Shown: one piece after another, positions 9,211-18,178 of the stretch
Layout of the letters: each line of letters begins with the position of its first letter
Position numbering within the stretch: position 1 is the first letter of the stretch
Assembly: GCA_910589595.1 (NCBI GenBank)
Contig: CAJUTM010000021.1
Coordinates: 1-57,592 of the forward strand
DNA length: 57,592 nucleotides
Source: an uncultured Eubacterium sp.
Lineage (GTDB): Bacteria > Bacillota > Clostridia > Lachnospirales > Lachnospiraceae
Reading direction: 5' to 3'
Notes under the pieces: generated by a model
The model's database searches: none
Seen by the model: the letters and a program-made list of their open reading frames with translations, nothing else
Told to the model about the DNA's origin: nothing
Made by a program: the position numbers and the translations under genes

Positions 9211-9276
9211 GAGATGCCGAAACTACTGAAAAGACCACTCCCTGAATGCCCTTTTCAGAAGTCTCGGTATCATCTC
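9211..9276 (-). promoter_or_regulatory. Long stem-loop in the pnp leader
   Basis: An imperfect inverted repeat: the arm 9211-9233 pairs with 9251-9276, leaving a 17-base loop. CTTTTCAG, AGT, TCGG and the terminal GAGA/TCTC blocks match. It begins about 13 bases after the predicted pnp transcription start. In E. coli, PNPase represses itself by acting on an RNase III-cut leader stem; this stem could serve a similar role, which is inference. Confidence 0.55.
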
Positions 9277-9295
9277 AATTTATACATACCGTTCT

Positions 9296-9324
9296 ATTAT
9301 ACACAATGAAACGGTAAAATGCAA
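9296..9324 (-). promoter_or_regulatory. pnp promoter
   Basis: Minus-strand -35 TTGCAT (9319-9324), 17-base spacer and consensus -10 TATAAT (9296-9301). The predicted start near 9289 gives a pnp leader of about 195 nt. The -35 box almost touches the Nudix stop codon. Confidence 0.8.
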
Positions 9325-9327
9325 ACA

Positions 9328-9783
9328 TTACTTCTGCGGATAACTAATCTCATTATCCGGCCACGTTAATACCTCGTCGTGAAACTCGGGAATACGCATA
9401 AGTCCGGCGCCAAAGAGATAGGCGCGGTCGCGCTCGGCAATTTCATCGAGCTCCAGCCATTTTACGCCGAGAATGGTCTGTTCTTCGGGCGGCAGTTCAG
9501 GGTCAATCCCCTTTACGGCAACGGCGTCCTCCGGTATTTCCACTAAGAAAGAATAAATTCTGCTTTCTCCATCCGGTTTATATTCAATTGCCAGTGGACG
9601 GAGTATAGTACCCGTTACTCCCGCCTCTTCCTGCAATTCGCGAAGAGCCGCTTCTTCCGGTGTCTCTCCATCCTCGATACCGCCGCCGGGCAGATTATAA
9701 AAACGGCGGCCTTTTAGAAAGTGTTCCACTAATAAAAGTTTTCCCATTCGGCATACGACTGCCTGACTACGATCTCTTCCCAT
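9328..9783 (-). CDS. Nudix hydrolase
   Basis: A 151-residue Nudix-fold pyrophosphatase. The Nudix box runs from residue 33 to 55: GGGIEDGE...ALRELQEEAGV fits GX5EX7REUXEEXGU exactly. Substrates in the family include damaged nucleotides, NAD-like dinucleotides and capped RNA 5' ends, and cannot be assigned from this sequence. I chose the ATG at 9783 because AGAGG lies seven bases upstream; the longer frame to 9861 runs through the rpsO terminator. It sits between rpsO and pnp, so a link to RNA turnover is possible but not shown. Confidence 0.88.
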   Translation of the reverse strand: MGRDRSQAVVCRMGKLLLVEHFLKGRRFYNLPGGGIEDGETPEEAALRELQEEAGVTGTILRPLAIEYKPDGESRIYSFLVEIPEDAVAVKGIDPELPPEEQTILGVKWLELDEIAERDRAYLFGAGLMRIPEFHDEVLTWPDNEISYPQK

Positions 9784-9843
9784 ATCGATACCTCTTTTTC
9801 TGTTTTCCTTCTGTGCACAATAGCTGATGTGCCATGCAAAAGA

Positions 9844-9871
9844 GTGCTTTCGTACTCGCATACGAAAGCAC
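9844..9871 (-). terminator. rpsO terminator
   Basis: An 11-bp perfect stem (GTGCTTTCGTA with its complement) with a six-base loop, 14 bases after the rpsO stop, followed on the minus strand by TCTTTTG. The U tract is short, so some readthrough into the Nudix gene is likely. Confidence 0.8.
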
Positions 9872-9885
9872 CCGGTATAAACATA

Positions 9886-10152
9886 TTATCGGCGCAAGCC
9901 CAATTTTTCAATCAGCGCACGATACCCTTCCAAATCATTTCTCTTCAGGTAATCAAGAAGACCTCTTCTCTTACCAATCATCTTATACATACCGCGGCGT
10001 GAATGATGGTCTTTTTTGTTCTCTTTCAAATGTTCTGTCAAAGTGTTAATTCTCTCTGTTAAAAGAGCTACCTGAACTTCCGGTGAACCGGTATCGTTTG
10101 GTGTTCTGCCATAAGCAGCAATAATTTCTTTTTTCTTTTCTGTTGTCATCAT
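9886..10152 (-). CDS. rpsO: 30S ribosomal protein S15
   Basis: An 88-residue S15 that binds the three-way junction of 16S rRNA helices 20-22 early in 30S assembly. Diagnostic parts are the N-terminal TTEKKKEIIAAYG, TGSPEVQVALLTERI, the HxxR region KDHHSRRGMYKMIGKRRGLL and the end YRALIEKLGLRR. Two ATG codons stand in tandem; the first is nine bases from GGAGG and is preferred. A strong promoter and a roughly 90-nt leader precede it; S15 often represses its own leader, but I could not identify a specific binding fold. Confidence 0.97.
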   Translation of the reverse strand: MMTTEKKKEIIAAYGRTPNDTGSPEVQVALLTERINTLTEHLKENKKDHHSRRGMYKMIGKRRGLLDYLKRNDLEGYRALIEKLGLRR

Positions 10153-10245
10153 AATGATGTACCTCCACTTTTTTATTTGCACCAATTACGCAGACATGGT
10201 CGGAGTCGTCCAAAATCCGGGCAATGGTAAATTATTAACTTCTGT

Positions 10246-10274
10246 ATCATAACACAAAGTACCCTGTTTGTAAA
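10246..10274 (-). promoter_or_regulatory. rpsO promoter
   Basis: Minus-strand -35 TTTACA (10269-10274), 17-base spacer, -10 TATGAT (10246-10251). The predicted start near 10239 gives a leader of about 87 nt. Confidence 0.75.
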
Positions 10275-10307
10275 TATTGAATTGCATTTTATGTCATCGA
10301 CGTCTTA

Positions 10308-13300
10308 TTAATAAGAAATATCCGCTATATTGATTAACGATACTTCCCTCTCGCAGGTGTCTTCCAACGCCGTTAAAAGAGCATTTGCCGTGTCTAACGA
10401 TGTCAGGCAGGTCACGCCCGTTTCAATCGAAGTCCGACGGATAAGGAAACCATCGTGGGAATGTTCTCCCTGTTTCGGAATATCAATTACCAAATCTATC
10501 TCGTGGCCAAGAAGTAAATCCATCAGCGTCGGCGCCGACTGTTCAATCTTATTGATACCGATTACATCTACACCCTGTTTCCCTAAAAATCCGGCAGTAC
10601 CGCGCGTCGCATAAATGACATAGCCGAGATTCTGGAAACGTTTGGCAACGGAGACGGCCTCTTCTTTCGCATTATCGCTCACGGTCAAAATCATCTTCTT
10701 ATGTTTCGGAAGCTGAATACCGGCGCCCATAAACGCTTTATGGAGCGCTTCTTCAAACGATTTGGCAATGCCGAGGCACTCACCGGTTGATTTCATTTCC
10801 GGCCCGAGGCTAATCTCCGCACCTCGCAGTTTCTCAAAAGAAAATACCGGCATCTTGATGGCAATATAATCTGCTTTCGGCGCCAGTCCCGGTTCATACC
10901 CCATATCCTTGATTTTTTCACCGAGAATTACACGGGAAGCGAGTTGGACAACAGGTATTCCCGTTACTTTGCTGATATATGGTACGGTGCGTGAAGAGCG
11001 GGGGTTCACTTCAATGACGTATACCTCTTCATCGTATACGATAAACTGAATATTAATGAGCCCTACAACATGAAGCGACTGGGCAAGTTTTTTTGTGTAA
11101 TCGACCAATATCTCCTGCACATGAGAAGAGATACTCATGGCCGGATATACGGATATACTGTCGCCGGAATGTATTCCGGCTCGTTCCACATGCTCCATAA
11201 TGCCGGGGATTAAAATATCTTCCCCGTCGCATACGGCGTCCACTTCAACCTCTTTCCCCATCAGATATTTGTCTACAAGAATCGGATGTTCCTGCACATG
11301 GCGGTTAATCACCGACATAAACTCCCGAATATCATCCCCGTTTATGGCAATTTGCATTCCCTGCCCGCCCAATACATACGATGGCCGCACAAGCACCGGA
11401 TATCCGAGTTCTCCGGCGGCTGCCAGCGCCTCTTCCGTCGTAAATACCGTCTTGCCGGCAGGTCTTGGAATGCCGCATTTTCCTAAAATATCATCGAATA
11501 ACTCCCTGTCTTCGGCGGCGTCGACATCTTCTGCGCTCGTTCCCAAAATAGGCACGCCCATTTTCAGAAGAGCTTCGGTCAGTTTAATCGCCGTCTGTCC
11601 TCCAAATTGCACAACCGCTCCGTCCGGTTTCTCGATATCAACGATATTTTGCACATCTTCCGGTGTCAACGGCTCAAAATATAATTTATCCGCCACATCA
11701 AAATCCGTACTTACCGTCTCCGGATTATTGTTGACGATAATTGTCTCATAACCACTTCTGGCAAGCGACCATACGCAATGGACGGAGCAGAAATCAAATT
11801 CAATCCCCTGTCCAATGCGGATGGGGCCGGAGCCAAGTACAAGAATACGCTTCTTAGCCGTTTTTTTATCTGCTTCTGCCTCTGTTTGGCTTCCAAATAC
11901 GCTGTAGTAGTACGGCGTACTTGCCGCAAACTCCGCAGCGCACGTATCGACCATTTTAAATACGGCGGTAATCCCATTTTCCAGCCGCATCTGCCGCACC
12001 TGCTTCTCCGTCATATGAGCATAACCGGCAATCACATGGTCAGGAAATTCCATCCGCTTTGCCTCTGCCAGTATATCTGGCGTAAGTTTCCGGCTCTTTA
12101 AGATTGTTTCCATCTCCACAAGGCGGGAGATTTTATCAATAAACCAGTAGTCTATTTTGGTGATGGCATGGATTTCATCGTATGTCGCACCTTTGCGCAG
12201 CAGTTCGGCGATGATAAAAATGCGGCGGTCGTCAACTGCATGAATGCGTTCCAGCAGTTCTTCCTTAGAACGTTCGGAATAACGCCCAATATCCAAACTG
12301 TCAATATGCTGTTCCAGAGAGCGGAGCGCTTTCATCAGGGCGCCCTCAAAATTATCACAAATGCTCATGACCTCTCCGGTAGCTTTCATCTGTGTCGTCA
12401 ACGTCCGTTTTGCCTGAAGAAATTTATCAAACGGAAGTCGAGGAATCTTAACGACGCAGTAGTCAAGCGCCGGCTCAAAACTGGCATACGTCTTTTGTGT
12501 AATCGCATTCGGTATCTCATCTAACGTGTAGCCGAGGGCAATTTTAGCCGCCACTTTCGCAATCGGATAGCCGGTTGCCTTTGAGGCAAGCGCCGACGAA
12601 CGGCTGACACGAGGGTTGACTTCGATGACACAATACTCAAAACTTTCGGGATGGAGGGCAAATTGCACGTTACAGCCGCCGGTAATACCGAGTTCTGTAA
12701 TAATGTTCAGTGCCGACGAACGGAGCATCTGATATTCCTTATCCCCAAGCGTCTGCGACGGCGCAACCACGATACTGTCACCGGTATGGACGCCTACCGG
12801 GTCGATGTTTTCCATATTGCAGACAGTAATGCAATTGCCTGCGGAATCGCGCATTACCTCATACTCAATCTCTTTCCAGCCGGCGATACACCGCTCAATC
12901 AGACACTGCCCCACGCGGCTCAGCCGCAGTCCGTTGGCACAGATATCCCGTAATTCCTCTTCGTTGTTGGCAATACCGCCGCCGCTTCCGCCTAATGTAT
13001 AGGCCGGACGGATGACAACCGGATACCCTATTTCATTCGCAAAAGCGATGGCATCCTCCGTCTTGTCCACAACGATACTGGCAGCGACCGGTTCCTGTAT
13101 TTTTTCCATCGTTTCTTTAAACTCAAGGCGGTCTTCCGCTTTGCGAATCGTCTTTGCCGTCGTGCCAATGAGCCGGACGTTTTCCTGCTTTAAAAATCCC
13201 GATTCCTCTAACTCCATCGCGATATTTAGGGCGGCCTGACCGCCAAGCGTCGGCAGTATACTGTCCGGTTTTTCTTTTTTTATTAATTTCTGTACGATTT

Positions 13301-13514
13301 CAACCGTCAGCGGCTCAATATAAACGCAGTCAGCAATAGCTTTATCAGTCATAATCGTGGCGGGATTCGAGTTAATGAGTACAACTTCCATTCCCTCTTC
13401 TTTTAATGAACGGCACGCCTGTGTTCCCGCATAATCAAATTCGGCGGCCTGACCAATAACGATGGGACCGGAACCAATTACTAATACTTTTTTTATCGCT
13501 TCTATTTTGGGCAT
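10308..13514 (-). CDS. carB: Carbamoyl-phosphate synthase large subunit
   Basis: A 1068-residue synthase that makes carbamoyl phosphate from ammonia, bicarbonate and two ATP for pyrimidine and arginine synthesis. The two homologous ATP-grasp halves are clear: each begins with a dinucleotide-like motif (VLVIGSGPIVIGQAAEFDY near the N terminus, ILVLGSGPIRIGQGIEFDF in the middle) and has the EVNPR metal motif. The C-terminal MGS-like allosteric domain (about residues 930-1068) ends the protein. Length is typical for CarB. It lies six bases after carA, with GGAGG ten bases before the ATG. The subunits form an ammonia-tunnelled complex with CarA. Confidence 0.97.
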   Translation of the reverse strand: MPKIEAIKKVLVIGSGPIVIGQAAEFDYAGTQACRSLKEEGMEVVLINSNPATIMTDKAIADCVYIEPLTVEIVQKLIKKEKPDSILPTLGGQAALNIAMELEESGFLKQENVRLIGTTAKTIRKAEDRLEFKETMEKIQEPVAASIVVDKTEDAIAFANEIGYPVVIRPAYTLGGSGGGIANNEEELRDICANGLRLSRVGQCLIERCIAGWKEIEYEVMRDSAGNCITVCNMENIDPVGVHTGDSIVVAPSQTLGDKEYQMLRSSALNIITELGITGGCNVQFALHPESFEYCVIEVNPRVSRSSALASKATGYPIAKVAAKIALGYTLDEIPNAITQKTYASFEPALDYCVVKIPRLPFDKFLQAKRTLTTQMKATGEVMSICDNFEGALMKALRSLEQHIDSLDIGRYSERSKEELLERIHAVDDRRIFIIAELLRKGATYDEIHAITKIDYWFIDKISRLVEMETILKSRKLTPDILAEAKRMEFPDHVIAGYAHMTEKQVRQMRLENGITAVFKMVDTCAAEFAASTPYYYSVFGSQTEAEADKKTAKKRILVLGSGPIRIGQGIEFDFCSVHCVWSLARSGYETIIVNNNPETVSTDFDVADKLYFEPLTPEDVQNIVDIEKPDGAVVQFGGQTAIKLTEALLKMGVPILGTSAEDVDAAEDRELFDDILGKCGIPRPAGKTVFTTEEALAAAGELGYPVLVRPSYVLGGQGMQIAINGDDIREFMSVINRHVQEHPILVDKYLMGKEVEVDAVCDGEDILIPGIMEHVERAGIHSGDSISVYPAMSISSHVQEILVDYTKKLAQSLHVVGLINIQFIVYDEEVYVIEVNPRSSRTVPYISKVTGIPVVQLASRVILGEKIKDMGYEPGLAPKADYIAIKMPVFSFEKLRGAEISLGPEMKSTGECLGIAKSFEEALHKAFMGAGIQLPKHKKMILTVSDNAKEEAVSVAKRFQNLGYVIYATRGTAGFLGKQGVDVIGINKIEQSAPTLMDLLLGHEIDLVIDIPKQGEHSHDGFLIRRTSIETGVTCLTSLDTANALLTALEDTCEREVSLINIADISY

Positions 13515-13520
13515 CGTACA

Positions 13521-14627
13521 CTAATCCTCCTTGCAATCCATCATCTTCATAAAACGTTCAAACAGTACTTCCGAATCTTTCGGGCCGGCACAGGCTTCCG
13601 GATGAAACTGTACCGTAAATATTTTTTTATTCTTATACGTCAGACCCTCTACGGTCCCATCGTTGACATTGACAAAAGAAACTTCTGCCACCTCTTCCGG
13701 TATGGAGGATGCTTTTACGACATAACCGTGATTTTGGGATGAAATATAAACGTGGCCGGTTGCCAAATCCTTTACCGGATGATTGGCTCCCCGATGTCCA
13801 TATTTCATCTTCTCCGTATCGCATCCGGCGGCCAGCGCCATTAACTGATGGCCAAGACATATAGCAAAAATCGGTATGTCCGACTGATAGAGAAGCTTCA
13901 GCTCCTCAATGATTTCCACACATTCTTTCGGGTCTCCCGGACCGTTCGTTATCATAATACCGTCCGGTTTTGCTGCGAGAATATCCGCCGCCTTTGTTCG
14001 CGCCGGATATACGGAAACTTCACAGCCGCGGTTGAGCAGACACCGCACAATATTATATTTTGTTCCTACGTCAAGAATAGCAACTTTTTTCCTGACAGAA
14101 AGGTTGCTATTCGTATTCAAATCGCCCGGTTTGTAGAGGATAACTTCTTTCGTTGTCACTTTCTCCACTACACCACGAACGCTGTATTGTCTAAGTTTTT
14201 CGAGAATGGACGGCATATCATCCGGTTTTTCGGTCGTTATCATTCCGTTCATCGTACCCTTTTCCCGTAATATTTTCGTCAACGCCCTTGTATCAATCCC
14301 CTGAATCCCCGAAATATTTTGTTCTATCAAAAACTCCTGAATGCTTTGTTCCTTTCGAAAATTACTGCCAAGACGGGCAAGTTCTCTTACGATTAGGCCG
14401 TCTGTCTGCGATTGTTTCGCTTCCATATCCGTCCGGCAGATACCATAATTTCCGATGAGAGGATATGTCATAACAACCGCTTGTCCGGCATAACTCGGGT
14501 CTGTTAATACTTCCAGATATCCTGTCATGGATGTATTGAATACAATCTCACTGACAATCTCTTTCTTACTCCCTATATTCTTACCGGTAAAGACGGTTCC
14601 ATCTTCCAGTATCAGATATGCTTTCAT
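13521..14627 (-). CDS. carA: Carbamoyl-phosphate synthase small (glutaminase) subunit
   Basis: A 368-residue glutaminase subunit. The N-terminal CarA domain starts MKAYLILEDGTVFTG. The class I glutamine amidotransferase domain has the nucleophile in FAICLGHQLMALA and the His/Glu pair in VQFHPEACAGP. It supplies ammonia to CarB. GGAG sits eight bases before the ATG. The gene follows the ANTAR regulator by 27 bases, so carAB may be read from the same message as the nitrogen genes upstream. No PyrR-type attenuator was seen. Confidence 0.96.
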   Translation of the reverse strand: MKAYLILEDGTVFTGKNIGSKKEIVSEIVFNTSMTGYLEVLTDPSYAGQAVVMTYPLIGNYGICRTDMEAKQSQTDGLIVRELARLGSNFRKEQSIQEFLIEQNISGIQGIDTRALTKILREKGTMNGMITTEKPDDMPSILEKLRQYSVRGVVEKVTTKEVILYKPGDLNTNSNLSVRKKVAILDVGTKYNIVRCLLNRGCEVSVYPARTKAADILAAKPDGIMITNGPGDPKECVEIIEELKLLYQSDIPIFAICLGHQLMALAAGCDTEKMKYGHRGANHPVKDLATGHVYISSQNHGYVVKASSIPEEVAEVSFVNVNDGTVEGLTYKNKKIFTVQFHPEACAGPKDSEVLFERFMKMMDCKED

Positions 14628-14654
14628 TTTCTTCTCCTCTCCATTTCCCTTGCG

Positions 14655-15233
14655 CTATGATGATGAGTCATCAAAAATCAAAATCATTTCCGCTGTTTCC
14701 ACTAAGCTGTTTCCGCTGTCCATACTAAGTTTTTGAATGTACTTATGCGCCTCTTCCTCAGATAAATGGTTTCTCTCCATCAAAAGATTTTTGGCACTGC
14801 TTATAATCTTTTTTTCCCTCTCCGTCCGTTTCTTTGGCATCGGGCGTAACGTCTTTTTCCGCGGCTGATACAGTTCCAATAACATTGTTTCCATCGTACT
14901 AATCAACTCATGGGTATGAATCGGCATTGCCAGAGACATAATACTGCCCAAAGAGCACTCTTCAATTTTGGCGGGGGAGGCAATCAGCAGCATACGAAAT
15001 TCTTTGGGAAGATAGCCGTATATTTCACGATAATACATGTCGCTCAAGCGATAACCGCACAAAACAATGCCGCCATCGCTTTCATTCGCAAGTGAAATAA
15101 CCTGAGCTGCACTGTTACATGCCGTTATATCGTCATATCCGTTCTGCTGTAAAAGGCTTTTCAATTTTTTTGCATCACTCAGTTGGGGAAACGCCACAAT
15201 AATTCGTAGAATAATCCGCACCTCCCTATCCAT
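14655..15233 (-). CDS. ANTAR-domain antiterminator with degenerate receiver
   Basis: This 192-residue regulator has a receiver-like N-terminal domain (about residues 8-120) and a C-terminal ANTAR RNA-binding domain (about residues 140-187, with EREKKIISSAKNLLMERN and LSEEEAHKYIQ). ANTAR proteins bind paired hexaloop hairpins in mRNA leaders and prevent termination. The receiver lacks the phospho-acceptor: the usual LLD-Y-R motif reads VLCGYRL, placing Gly60 where Asp is expected, and the N-terminal acidic pair is missing. It is therefore probably not switched by phosphorylation. Its place between glnA and carA points to nitrogen control. The ATG is only two bases after AGGAG; GGGAGG further in suggests a possible non-ATG start a few codons later. 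Confidence 0.88.
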   Translation of the reverse strand: MDREVRIILRIIVAFPQLSDAKKLKSLLQQNGYDDITACNSAAQVISLANESDGGIVLCGYRLSDMYYREIYGYLPKEFRMLLIASPAKIEECSLGSIMSLAMPIHTHELISTMETMLLELYQPRKKTLRPMPKKRTEREKKIISSAKNLLMERNHLSEEEAHKYIQKLSMDSGNSLVETAEMILIFDDSSS

Positions 15234-15283
15234 ATCTCCTGAACATAGTATTCATTTGATATTCGGAACATTACCCCTTCCTG

Positions 15284-16597
15284 CTAAATCCTGTCTAAAT
15301 ACTTTTCCACTTCCCATGCCGTTACCTGTTCGCAAAACTGATACCATTCTTCCCGCTTCTTCTCAATCAATATGCGGGACAGCTCTTCTCCGTACACCTC
15401 CCTCAAAAATTCATCTTTTTCAAATTCGTGGACGGCTTCCATAAGCGTTCGCGGCAGAATATCAAAAGTACCCTGCTGTGTATCCGTAAGTTCGTCAATA
15501 CAGGCCGGCGGGTCAATTTTATTGGCAATACCGTCCAATCCGGCAGCCAGACAGCCAGCCAGAACAAGATAGGGATTGCATGCCCCGTCAGGACTGCGCA
15601 GGGCAACGCGCGGCCCCATTTCCCCGCTGCTTGTGATACGCATGAGCGGCGTGCGGTTTTTCCGCGACCAACTGATGTTGACCGGTGCGTTATACCCCGG
15701 TACAAGACGCTTATAAGAGTTAATAATCGGATTATTAATCAGCGTCATCCCCTTGATGTGCTTCATGATTCCACCCATAAAATAATAGGCTTCCTTACTC
15801 AGTCCATACTCCTCTGCCGTATCACTGAATATATTTTTCCCGTTTTTGCACAAAAACATATTAAAAAACATAGCGGAGCCCTTTTTGCCATAATTCGGTT
15901 TCGGCATAAAGGTAGCATGAAGACCGTGGCGTTTTGCCACGGTGCGTACCGTCAGTTTATAAGTCATAATATTATCCGCCGTTTGTATGCCGTCATCAAA
16001 TTTGAAATCAATATGGTGCTGGCACGCCTCTTTGGCATGATACGAGGATTCCATCTCGAATCCCATTTCCGATAGAGACAAAATAATGTCACGACGGGCA
16101 TTTTCTCCGGCGTCGACCGGCCCGATATCAAAAAATCCGCCCTTTTCACTCGTCTCTGTTGTCGGCGAGCCATCTTCCGCCATGTCGAACAAAAAGAATT
16201 CGGATTCCGGCCCGACGTTCAAAGTAAACCCCTCTTCTGCGGCACGGTCAATTACTTTCTTTAAAATATAACGGGAATCCGCCATAAACGGCGTTCCGTC
16301 GGGATATTGGACATCACATATGAAACGCGCGACACGTCCTCTCTGCGGACGCCACGGGAAAATGGTAAAAGAATCCAAGTCGGGTACTAATACAAGTTCA
16401 TCTACATGAGACGTATCAAATCCGTTAATTGCCGCGCCGTCAAACGTGCATTTATGATTGAGAATAGAATCTAACTGTGTGGCCGTTACCGCCATATTTT
16501 TTAATATCCCAAAGACATCCACAAACTGGAGGCGGATAAATTCGACATCTTCCTCCTCCACCATGCGTGCGATATCTTCTTTCGTGTAGTGTGACAT
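15284..16597 (-). CDS. glnA: Glutamine synthetase type I
   Basis: A 437-residue class I glutamine synthetase that makes glutamine from glutamate, ammonia and ATP. Present are the beta-grasp N-terminal domain (EFIRLQFVDVFGILKNM), the metal-binding GPESEFFLF, the ATP-binding KPNYGKKGSAMFFN region, NPIINSYKRLVPGYNAPV and the RSPDGACNPY motif. The short length and lack of an obvious adenylylation loop fit the GSI-alpha form of Firmicutes, which is controlled by feedback rather than adenylylation. The start at 16597 has GGGGGA six bases upstream. It follows gltD by 55 bases, with a small hexaloop hairpin in the gap. Confidence 0.96.
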   Translation of the reverse strand: MSHYTKEDIARMVEEEDVEFIRLQFVDVFGILKNMAVTATQLDSILNHKCTFDGAAINGFDTSHVDELVLVPDLDSFTIFPWRPQRGRVARFICDVQYPDGTPFMADSRYILKKVIDRAAEEGFTLNVGPESEFFLFDMAEDGSPTTETSEKGGFFDIGPVDAGENARRDIILSLSEMGFEMESSYHAKEACQHHIDFKFDDGIQTADNIMTYKLTVRTVAKRHGLHATFMPKPNYGKKGSAMFFNMFLCKNGKNIFSDTAEEYGLSKEAYYFMGGIMKHIKGMTLINNPIINSYKRLVPGYNAPVNISWSRKNRTPLMRITSSGEMGPRVALRSPDGACNPYLVLAGCLAAGLDGIANKIDPPACIDELTDTQQGTFDILPRTLMEAVHEFEKDEFLREVYGEELSRILIEKKREEWYQFCEQVTAWEVEKYLDRI

Positions 16598-16615
16598 AAT
16601 TTCCCCCATTTCCGC

Positions 16616-16633
16616 GCAGAAGCAAAGTTCTGC
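16616..16633 (-). promoter_or_regulatory. Hairpin in the gltD-glnA gap
   Basis: A 6-bp stem (GCAGAA with TTCTGC) with a six-base loop (CTTTGC on the minus strand) about 20 bases ahead of the glnA start. The loop lacks the A1/G4 pattern described for ANTAR target hairpins and there is no second hairpin beside it, so an ANTAR link is only a possibility. Confidence 0.3.
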
Positions 16634-16652
16634 CGCTTTTTGTTTGTTATTA

Positions 16653-18134
16653 TTAATCGAGATTAGTATATCCCATCAAATCACAGTCCACTTCCTTTGC
16701 CACTTCACGTCCCTCGCGAATCGCCCAGACAACGAGCGATTGTCCGCGGTGCATATCGCCTGCGGCATAGACGCCTTTTTCACTTGTCTCGTAAGAGTCA
16801 GGCTTCGTCTTTACGTTCGCGGCGTCTGTTAATTCAATACTAAAATCTGTTGTCACATATTTTTCGCAGCCGAGAAACCCTGCGGCAATAAGCACAATGT
16901 CTATGTCCATCACATATTCGCTGTCAGGGATTACTTCCATTTTGCGGCGTCCGGTCTTCTCATCTGTTGTCCAATGCAAGCGGACGCCCTTAACCTGTGT
17001 GAGATTTCCTTTGGCGTCGGCAACAAATTCTTTGACCGTCGTCTCATATATTCTCGGGTCGCTGCCATAGACGGCGATGGCCTCTTTCTGTCCGTAATCG
17101 GTCTTTAACACTTTTGGCCATTCCGGCCACGGATTTGATTCGGCGCGCTCCAGCGGTGGTTTTGGCATCATTTCCATCTGCACAACCTGATTCGCTCCCT
17201 GACGTATCGCCGAGGCAACGCAGTCATTTCCGGTATCACCGCCGCCGATGACAAGTACATTTTTCCCTTTTGTGTCAATATAATCCGTAAAATCCGGATT
17301 CCGCAGATGTTTTGTCACCCGCGTCAGATAGTCAACGGCAAAATAGATTCCTTTTGCCTCTCTTCCGGAAGCGCTGATATCGCGGGGATGGGAGGCGCCG
17401 CACGTGAGAATGACCCTGTCAAACTGCTCCCGCAACTGTGCCGCATGGATGTCTTTGCCGACATTAACTCCCGTCTTGAAAACAACTCCCTCTTCTTCCA
17501 TACATTTTATTTTACGTTCGATTACCGATTTGTCAAGTTTCATGTTGGGGATTCCGTACATCAGAAGTCCTCCCGCATAATCTTCCCTCTCGAATACCGT
17601 TACCAGATGTCCCCTTTTATTCAATTGGTCGGCCGCCGCCAGTCCCGAAGGGCCGGAGCCGACAATGGCAACCGTCTTACCGGTGCGCACTTTGGGCGGC
17701 TTGGCATCCATCCATCCATGTTCGTATGCATACTCGATAATGGCATTCTCATTTTCCTTAATCGACACCGGCGAGTCATGCAGTCCGCACGTACAGGCCG
17801 CCTCGCACGGAGCTGGACAGACGCGGGAAGTAAACTCCGGAAAATTGTTCGTCTTTAACAGACGTCCCAACGCAAGTTCATAGTTTCCACTGTAAAGCAA
17901 ATCGTTCCATTCCGGACACATATTATTTAACGGACAACCACTCGCCATACCGCCGATCATCATTCCCGACTGGCAGAAAGGCACGCCGCAATCCATACAA
18001 CGGGAAGCCTGAACACGACGTTCTTCTTCACTCATTGGTACATGAAATTCGTCGAAGTTTTTAATCCGCTCCAATGGCTTGATTTCCAAATTCTCTTCGC
18101 GCTCATAATCCATAAATCCGCTTGGTTTACCCAT
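16653..18134 (-). CDS. gltD: Glutamate synthase small subunit (GOGAT beta)
   Basis: A 493-residue NAD(P)H-dependent FAD protein that feeds electrons to GltB. The N-terminal half carries the two Cys clusters for 4Fe-4S centres (CMDCGVPFCQ, CPLNNMCPEW, CPAPCEAACTCG). An FAD Rossmann motif (VAIVGSGPSGLAAADQL, about residue 150) and an NADPH motif (VLVIGGGDTGNDCVASA, about residue 290) follow. It ends with the conserved YAAGDMHRGQSLVVWAI flavin-site stretch. It lies 44 bases after gltB and upstream of glnA, forming a GOGAT-GS operon. Confidence 0.96.
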   Translation of the reverse strand: MGKPSGFMDYEREENLEIKPLERIKNFDEFHVPMSEEERRVQASRCMDCGVPFCQSGMMIGGMASGCPLNNMCPEWNDLLYSGNYELALGRLLKTNNFPEFTSRVCPAPCEAACTCGLHDSPVSIKENENAIIEYAYEHGWMDAKPPKVRTGKTVAIVGSGPSGLAAADQLNKRGHLVTVFEREDYAGGLLMYGIPNMKLDKSVIERKIKCMEEEGVVFKTGVNVGKDIHAAQLREQFDRVILTCGASHPRDISASGREAKGIYFAVDYLTRVTKHLRNPDFTDYIDTKGKNVLVIGGGDTGNDCVASAIRQGANQVVQMEMMPKPPLERAESNPWPEWPKVLKTDYGQKEAIAVYGSDPRIYETTVKEFVADAKGNLTQVKGVRLHWTTDEKTGRRKMEVIPDSEYVMDIDIVLIAAGFLGCEKYVTTDFSIELTDAANVKTKPDSYETSEKGVYAAGDMHRGQSLVVWAIREGREVAKEVDCDLMGYTNLD

Positions 18135-18178
18135 AATCTCTCATCCTCTCTTTCTTCCTGCTTCCGTCTTTCTTACTC

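Noticed and set aside
9886..10239. A defined S15-binding pseudoknot in the rpsO leader
   Set aside because: The leader is long enough, but I could not pair the bases into a known S15 target with confidence.
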